Assembly: GCA_005884715.1 (NCBI GenBank)
Contig: VAZZ01000504.1
Location: forward strand, 526 to 6,666
Length of the DNA: 6,141 nucleotides
Direction of reading: 5' to 3'
Origin: Alphaproteobacteria bacterium
GTDB lineage: Bacteria; Pseudomonadota; Alphaproteobacteria; Rhizobiales; Aestuariivirgaceae
Positions 5,631-6,141 of this stretch are shown here, in pieces. Below the pieces are notes generated by a model that made no database searches, was not told the DNA's origin, and worked only from the letters and a program-made list of their open reading frames with translations. The stretch's first letter is position 1, and each line of letters opens with the position of its first letter. Made by a program: the position numbers and the translations under genes.

Positions 5631-5687
5631 CTGGATGGCCGGGTTCATGGCCGGGTTAAACCCGGCCATCCAGCCCGGCCATGACGA
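5631..5687. repeat. compound REP-like unit, right of the GIY-YIG gene
   Basis: It reads as an inner arm CTGGATGGCCGGG (5631-5643) and an outer arm CCCGGCCATGACGA (5674-5687) with a further copy nested between them. The nested copy gives a perfect 11-bp stem, ATGGCCGGGTT / AACCCGGCCAT (5647-5657 with 5659-5669). The outside pairing CTGGATGGCCGGGTT / AACCCGGCCATCCAG (5631-5645 with 5659-5673) is also perfect over 15 bp, so two alternative folds compete. It lies immediately upstream of the GIY-YIG start. Confidence 0.85.
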
Positions 5688-5716
5688 GCTGGGTAAGCTC
5701 GGCGCGAGCGTCGCCA

Positions 5717-5730
5717 CTGGATGGCCGGGG
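5717..5730. repeat. orphan half of the REP-like repeat
   Basis: CTGGATGGCCGGGG is a third copy of the inner arm in the same orientation as 5631-5643, but its partner arm is missing: what follows (ACAGTCGTGGAATGAC) only faintly keeps the expected outer end. It sits between the compound unit and the 3' end of the minus-strand VOC gene. Confidence 0.7.
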
Positions 5731-5749
5731 ACAGTCGTGGAATGACCCG

Positions 5750-6141
5750 TCACTTCGGATAGCGCCAGTCGGTTTCCCTGATCCGCCCGCCATTGCCGAG
5801 CTCGACGATGTAACCGAAATCCTTCTCGGTATCGAGATAGTAATGCTCATCGGCATCGAACTTGCCGCTCTGGATGACCTTGTAGCCGCGCCGTTCGTAA
5901 TCGGCGACCGCCTCGGCGCAGTCGGCGTAGTAAAGCTTCGTGTGATGGAGGCCTTCGCCCCTGCGCTCGAGAAACTCGTCATAGATGGAATAGCCGCTTA
6001 CCGGCTGGATAAGCTCATGCTGGATGCCGCCATCCTTGGTGACGGCAATCAGCACCTCATGGGTGGCGGGCTTTCCGCGATAGAGATAGTCGCGCACGTC
6101 CGGTGCCTTGAAGCGGTAGACATGCCATGGCCCGATGCCAC
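5750..6141 (-). CDS. VOC family (glyoxalase_4-like) protein, 5' end outside the window
   Basis: The frame runs off the right edge, and the visible 129 residues begin GIGPWHVYRF and end at TGA 5750-5752. GIGPW followed by a beta strand is characteristic of the Glyoxalase_4 branch of the vicinal oxygen chelate superfamily, which includes methylmalonyl-CoA epimerase-like proteins. The first module ends with IQHELIQP. The second begins GEGLHHTKLYY, supplying the His usually used as a metal ligand, and closes with FGYIVELGN, supplying the Glu, so metal binding looks intact. Only about 10-20 residues should be missing at the N-terminus. A GTG at 6097 lies inside the domain and is not the true start. 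It is unrelated in detail to the VOC protein at 3457-3840, which lacks these ligands. Substrate is unknown. The GIY-YIG gene lies downstream on the same strand beyond the repeats. Confidence 0.88.
   Translation of the reverse strand, partial: GIGPWHVYRFKAPDVRDYLYRGKPATHEVLIAVTKDGGIQHELIQPVSGYSIYDEFLERRGEGLHHTKLYYADCAEAVADYERRGYKVIQSGKFDADEHYYLDTEKDFGYIVELGNGGRIRETDWRYPK

Larger units (their letters stand above)
5280..5687. mobile_element. candidate REP-bracketed GIY-YIG cassette, 408 bp
   Basis: The nuclease gene lies between two REP-like units in mirror orientation. Inner arms CCCGGCCATCCAG (5300-5312) and CTGGATGGCCGGG (5631-5643) are exact inverted repeats of 13 bp. Outer arms TCGTCATGGCCGGG (5280-5293) and CCCGGCCATGACGA (5674-5687) are exact inverted repeats of 14 bp. 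No target duplication is evident just outside. Seen: the symmetry. Inferred: that gene and repeats travel or are maintained together. It may instead be an ordinary gene in a region where REP elements have piled up. Confidence 0.4.

Noticed and set aside
5515..5745. 76-residue plus-strand ORF over the GIY-YIG gene and repeats
   Set aside because: Its first half is antisense to the GIY-YIG gene and the rest is translated REP palindrome.

Overview
The window looks like chromosomal DNA of an alphaproteobacterium, most likely of the order Hyphomicrobiales (Rhizobiales). Three things point there: high GC with strong GC-ending codon use, an Fe-type SodB and a DHBP synthase with a dead GTP-cyclohydrolase-like tail of the kind seen in that group, and dispersed palindromes built on ATGGCCGGG/CCCGGCCAT that are familiar from those genomes. 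This is recognition from memory, with no database search behind it.

Layout. Positions 1-270 hold a 124-bp tandem repeat (two full copies and a 22-bp stub, probably continuing left of the window). Positions 271-802 contain no gene I can support, only an unrecognised minus-strand ORF at 549-809. From about 803 to 1240 lies the 3' part of a sarcosine / N-methyltryptophan-oxidase-like flavoenzyme gene without its 5' half. Its frame runs without a stop into sodB, whose normal start is at 1442. The in-frame stretch 1286-1441 between them resembles a Tat signal peptide. A hairpin terminator follows sodB.

After an AT-rich gap (32% GC over 2101-2160) comes a tightly packed plus-strand group. It encodes an HTH-DHBP synthase-RibA-like fusion protein (riboflavin pathway), a VOC-fold protein (4-bp overlap), an extended SDR/NAD-dependent epimerase-like enzyme (45-bp gap with its own ribosome site), and an ATC-hydrolase-family protein that overlaps the SDR gene. 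The spacing suggests one transcript with translational coupling. The shared metabolic purpose is not evident beyond the first gene making a riboflavin precursor.

From 5280 to 5687 is the most curious part. A small GIY-YIG nuclease gene on the minus strand is bracketed by two REP-like palindromic units in mirror orientation. Both the inner arms (13 bp) and the outer arms (14 bp) match perfectly as inverted repeats, and further partial copies lie on either side. This resembles, by analogy only, the REP/RAYT arrangement with a GIY-YIG enzyme in place of the tyrosine transposase. The window ends inside a second, unrelated VOC-family gene on the minus strand (5750 to beyond 6141).
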